A DNA stretch of 8,974 nucleotides, from NCBI GenBank assembly GCA_945867245.1, contig CAMBHQ010000024.1, positions 1 through 8,974 of the forward strand, given 5' to 3'. The position numbers were made by a program, and so were the translations under genes. Positions 5,976 through 8,974 of the stretch are shown here, in pieces. Position 1 is the stretch's first letter. Each line of letters begins with the position of its first letter. Below the pieces are notes generated by a model, which searched no databases, was not told the origin of the DNA, and was given only the letters and a program-made list of their open reading frames with translations. This DNA is from an uncultured Porphyromonas sp. (lineage in GTDB: Bacteria > Bacteroidota > Bacteroidia > Bacteroidales > Porphyromonadaceae).

Positions 5976-7550
5976 CTATCGGGGGTTGGCCTGCATGCCC
6001 GAGGAACGCACCTCTATAGGGAGCTGTATGGCTCGGCGCGGGTCCTCGCTACCGAGCGTAGCCTCGATGGTAGAGATATGCTTATTCGTACGGTCGTGTT
6101 GATAGCGATGCACGACAATGCCATAGCGACGAACATCAAACCATCTGAGCCCCTCGTGCAGGGTGATGATACGCCGCCACTGTAGGATGTAGTGCAGCAG
6201 GCTCTCCTGTACCCCTGCGCTGATAGCGAACTTGGGGTTTAGGCGCTTCTTGGGCGTACAAGCCTCGCTACTAGCATAGGCTAAGGAGCTATAAAAGCCC
6301 TCGACCTCGCTCAGCGTGAAGGTCGTCTTGCCCCCGGTGGTATTGGTGGCGTTGAGCACAGCATTGCTGAGGGCATTGACATCCAGCATAGCCTCGTCAT
6401 ATCTATTGAGCAGCGCGAGTGCCTCGGCACGCACGAGGAGGGTCTCTTCGGTCGTGAAGGGAACAGCCACAGTGCTCGACGACGAGCTACTAAAATAAGG
6501 GTACTTGGGGAACGACACTCTATTATATAGGTCGCTACGGTCTGCCACGATGAGGCGAAACTTATAGGCGTCATAGCTATTCCCCCATAGGCTACTGCAG
6601 GCTACGGTCTCCTCGGTAGCATTGCGCTTGCTATGCGAGAAGCGCAGCAGATTAGAGCCTAGATTGAGTACCCTGTAGGCACTACTCTTGACTGTCTGTA
6701 GCATCAGGTTGGAGGGCGCATCCACTCGGCTATACTCTTTCGCCTGAGAGTCATTGTCGGCAGCTAGCGTGCGGAAGGCCGTCCAGTCTCGTAGTAGCTC
6801 GCTAGAGACAGGCTGAGTGCTACCCAAGACCTCGTTGGCACAAGCCAGAGCCCTCTCCCACTGCTCGTAGTAGAGATAGAAGCGGGCTGCGAAAGCATAG
6901 GCTGCACGACGATTGAAGTGATACTTGGGCTTGCGATAGCTGTTGTCGTCCAGCAGAGGGAGCGCCTCCTCTATATCCTGCGCTATGCGCCTATAAACCT
7001 CGGCCACGCTGCTACGTGTGTATTGGGGATTTAGCTCGCGTTCGCTGGCATCGAGGTAGGGTAAGCCTAGGTCCTGAGCACTCGTCTGTGTGTTGTAGTG
7101 CGGGGCGAAGATATTCACCAATACGAAGTGTCCCCAGGCACGGGCTAGGAGCGCCTCGGCTTTCAGGGGCTTAGTATCCTTGCGCTCGCCTATCCGAGCG
7201 ATATGCTCTAGGGCTAGGTTGGCATGGCCAATGGCCTTGTAGTGCGCTTGCCATATAGCTGCCAAGCCATCGTTGTCGCCATACTCTAGAGGGTCCTGCC
7301 AGTAGGTAACCTCCCTAGAGAAGTCCGAGAAGTAGGGGTTCTCGGCGCCTATATCGTCTGTATTGTCGCTAGAGAACTCGCAGAGTATAGCAGGGCTCGC
7401 TGTCGGATAGGCATTCACCAGTAGTTTGCGTATGTCTTCGGCCGTATCCACCTCGACACGATTGTCGGGCAGACGATCTAGGTAACTATCGCATCCGCAG
7501 AGGCTCAGTGCCACGCCGAGGGCCAGAGTCCAGAGATATGCTTGCTTCAT
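5976..7550 (-). CDS. SusD/RagB-type nutrient-binding outer membrane lipoprotein
   Basis: This 524-residue protein has a lipoprotein signal with Cys20 as the likely lipidated residue (LCGC), followed by DSYLDRLPDNR (21-31), the common start of mature SusD proteins. SusD proteins form a lid over the SusC channel and hold the substrate at the cell surface. Family marks include helical TPR-like pairs (100-145, 183-200, 214-241), TTEETLLVRAEALALLNRYD (366-385), WRRIITLHEGLRWFDVRRYG (458-477) and the C-terminal DPRRAIQLPIEV (503-514) ending in NPR. A run of six serines (354-359) is probably a surface loop. The gene starts 26 bases after the SusC stop, and the ATG follows an A/T-rich stretch. The ligand is not known. 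SusD proteins bind glycans or peptides, and the neighbouring metallohydrolase makes a peptide or protein-linked ligand plausible. Confidence 0.95.
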   Translation of the reverse strand: MKQAYLWTLALGVALSLCGCDSYLDRLPDNRVEVDTAEDIRKLLVNAYPTASPAILCEFSSDNTDDIGAENPYFSDFSREVTYWQDPLEYGDNDGLAAIWQAHYKAIGHANLALEHIARIGERKDTKPLKAEALLARAWGHFVLVNIFAPHYNTQTSAQDLGLPYLDASERELNPQYTRSSVAEVYRRIAQDIEEALPLLDDNSYRKPKYHFNRRAAYAFAARFYLYYEQWERALACANEVLGSTQPVSSELLRDWTAFRTLAADNDSQAKEYSRVDAPSNLMLQTVKSSAYRVLNLGSNLLRFSHSKRNATEETVACSSLWGNSYDAYKFRLIVADRSDLYNRVSFPKYPYFSSSSSSTVAVPFTTEETLLVRAEALALLNRYDEAMLDVNALSNAVLNATNTTGGKTTFTLSEVEGFYSSLAYASSEACTPKKRLNPKFAISAGVQESLLHYILQWRRIITLHEGLRWFDVRRYGIVVHRYQHDRTNKHISTIEATLGSEDPRRAIQLPIEVRSSGMQANPR

Positions 7551-7576
7551 AATAATACGTTTATTAGGGACTAGTA

Positions 7577-8974
7577 CTACAAGCCTACACGTAGGGTAAA
7601 CATCACTTTCTTCTGCACCATATTGCCACGCAGGCGGTACTCGGGGTCATCGCCATTGAGCCTGCGGTCGGCATAGAGGAGGAAGAGGTTCTCGGCCTGC
7701 AGCTTAACGCCCAGGCGTTTGAGGCCTAGCGGGCGCAGCAACTTGCTCCCGAAGTCATAGGCGATAGACAGCTCTTTGAGGCGAACGAAGTCGCCCTTGG
7801 CAATGCGCACATCCGAGTAGTTGTAGGCCAGATAGCTGTTGTATAGCTCATTACCCCTATCTCGTACATCTATAGCCGTAGGTATGCGGGGGATATTGGT
7901 GCGCTGCTCGTCCCCCTTGCTAGCCCATCGGCTGCGCATCTCGCGCCCTAGAGCCTGAGTCTCGTCGTAGATATAGTTGAAGTACGGGTTCAGGCGCAGG
8001 ACGTTCCCAAAGGAATATGTCAAGAATACCCCTAGGGTAAAGCGCTTGTACTTGAGGGTATTATTCAGGCTACCCACATCGGTAGGGACTGTCGTCCCCG
8101 AGTAGCTCAGGTAGTTGACCTTCTCGCGCTCGCTGAAGCGCAGGTCGCCCACCGTCTGCACCCCATCCTGATTGCGGAAGGTCGGGAAGCCCTCTGCATT
8201 GAGGCCCATAAAGGGGAAAGAGAACAGGGCTCCGATAGGATAGCCTTTGCGCCCGAAGCCATTACCCTGTGCCATCGTATAGGCCGACTCGTTGCTAAAC
8301 AGCTCGGTGATTACCGATGAGGAGTGCGAGTAGGCAAAGGTACTCGTCCAGCTGAAGTCCTTAGTCTTGATATTCTGCGTCTGTAGACTGAGGTCTATCC
8401 CCTCGGATTTCATCGAGGCTACATTGCCATACTTGAGGATTTGACCGCTTAGACCCTGAGTATTGACAACGCCCAAGAGGTCTCGGTTGCGACGGCTATA
8501 CCACTCTAGCCCTAGATTAACCCGACCAGACAGCAGACCCGCGCTGAGCCCGAGGTTGAGGTCGTAGTTCTTCTCGTAGGTAAGGTCCTTATTGGGTATC
8601 TCCGATATATATAGACCAAACTCCTTCTCGCCCTCGGTGCTGCGCCAGGGTGTATTGGCACTGATACGCTCGAGCGAGTTTTTGGCATAGGGCTCGCTCC
8701 CCGTCATGCCATAAGAGACCTTTAGGAGCAGGCTACTGAGGAGCTTACTCTTGGGGAAGAAGCTCTCTCTATCGACCTGCCACGAGGCCCCTATATTCCA
8801 GGTCGGTATCCAGCGCAGATAGGGCGAGCCAGCGAAGCTATTGGTAGCATCGTAGCGCCCCGTAGCATGCAGTGTGTACTTGTCTAGTAACTGATACGAT
8901 GCATTGGCAAAAAACGAGGTATTAAGGAGAAGAGAGATAAGATAGTTGTAGAAAAAGCACAGGCCAGCTGGTGG
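7577..8974 (-). CDS. SusC/RagA-type TonB-dependent outer membrane channel, 5' end outside window
   Basis: The frame is open from the right edge to a TAG at 7577, giving the last 465 residues of a protein usually about 1000 long. The plug domain and TonB box lie outside. What is seen is the second half of the beta-barrel: TSFFANASYQLLDKYTLHAT followed by GRYDATNSF, RWIPTWNIGASW, LKVSYGMTGSEP, then EGIDLSLQTQN, GYPIGALFSFPFMGLN, GSLNNTLKYKRFTLG and a final strand near FTLRVGL. These match SusC proteins. The ATG at 8707 is an internal Met of the SYGMTG motif, not a start. SusC channels use TonB and proton-motive force to carry ligands delivered by the paired SusD, whose gene follows by 26 bases. 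The promoter is outside the window. The chain ends in Leu rather than the Phe common at the end of outer membrane barrels. Confidence 0.94.
   Translation of the reverse strand, partial: PPAGLCFFYNYLISLLLNTSFFANASYQLLDKYTLHATGRYDATNSFAGSPYLRWIPTWNIGASWQVDRESFFPKSKLLSSLLLKVSYGMTGSEPYAKNSLERISANTPWRSTEGEKEFGLYISEIPNKDLTYEKNYDLNLGLSAGLLSGRVNLGLEWYSRRNRDLLGVVNTQGLSGQILKYGNVASMKSEGIDLSLQTQNIKTKDFSWTSTFAYSHSSSVITELFSNESAYTMAQGNGFGRKGYPIGALFSFPFMGLNAEGFPTFRNQDGVQTVGDLRFSEREKVNYLSYSGTTVPTDVGSLNNTLKYKRFTLGVFLTYSFGNVLRLNPYFNYIYDETQALGREMRSRWASKGDEQRTNIPRIPTAIDVRDRGNELYNSYLAYNYSDVRIAKGDFVRLKELSIAYDFGSKLLRPLGLKRLGVKLQAENLFLLYADRRLNGDDPEYRLRGNMVQKKVMFTLRVGL

Noticed and set aside
6130..6160. HEG in the SusD protein (LHEGLRWFDVRR) as a metal site
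   Set aside because: There is no second histidine for HExxH; this is the standard conserved helix of SusD proteins.
6311..6574. Alternative minus-strand frame within the SusD gene
   Set aside because: It overlaps the conserved RAEAL helix of SusD and has low-complexity composition typical of a shifted frame.
8705..8707. ATG at 8707 as the SusC start
   Set aside because: The frame continues upstream to the window edge with typical SusC barrel motifs, and this Met is part of the conserved SYGMTG stretch.

Overview
The window looks like chromosomal DNA of a Bacteroidota member (order Bacteroidales), most like a higher-GC Porphyromonas. The evidence is a SusC/SusD pair, Bacteroidota-type promoter boxes (TTTG, about 20 bases, TAnnTTTG) and mostly A/T-rich start regions without a clear Shine-Dalgarno. 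The genus is inferred from gene content and sequence style only. All seven genes lie on the minus strand, so transcription runs from high to low coordinates, and coding density is high.

Region 1 (8974 to 3253) is a four-gene nutrient-import operon. It reads: the 3' part of a SusC-type TonB-dependent channel (cut by the window edge), a SusD-type surface lipoprotein, a zinc metallohydrolase lipoprotein with an HExxH motif, and a long DUF4302-type lipoprotein. Gaps are only 11 to 42 bases. The three proteins after SusC each start with a lipoprotein signal peptide. This suggests a surface assembly that binds, perhaps cleaves, and imports one substrate. The substrate cannot be read from the sequence. 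No sugar hydrolase is present, and the metallohydrolase makes a peptide or protein-bound ligand a reasonable guess.

Region 2 (3252 to 1641) is a single-gene unit for an OmpA-family outer membrane protein. It has a textbook Bacteroidota promoter, a roughly 75-base leader with a hairpin near its 5' end, a purine-rich ribosome site, codon use unlike its neighbours (suggesting high expression), and a strong terminator that works on the minus strand only.

Region 3 (1640 to 1) holds two overlapping glycosyltransferase genes, family GT8 then family GT14 (the latter cut by the window edge). They probably belong to a surface glycan locus continuing to the left. A TAnnTTTG box sits directly after the ompA terminator and may drive them.

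No tRNA, rRNA, CRISPR array, insertion sequence or phage gene was seen. The least expected structure is a diverged tandem duplication of about 90 residues in the C-terminal half of the DUF4302 protein. No clearly new system was found; the import operon, with its protease-like lipoprotein and unknown ligand, is the most interesting part.
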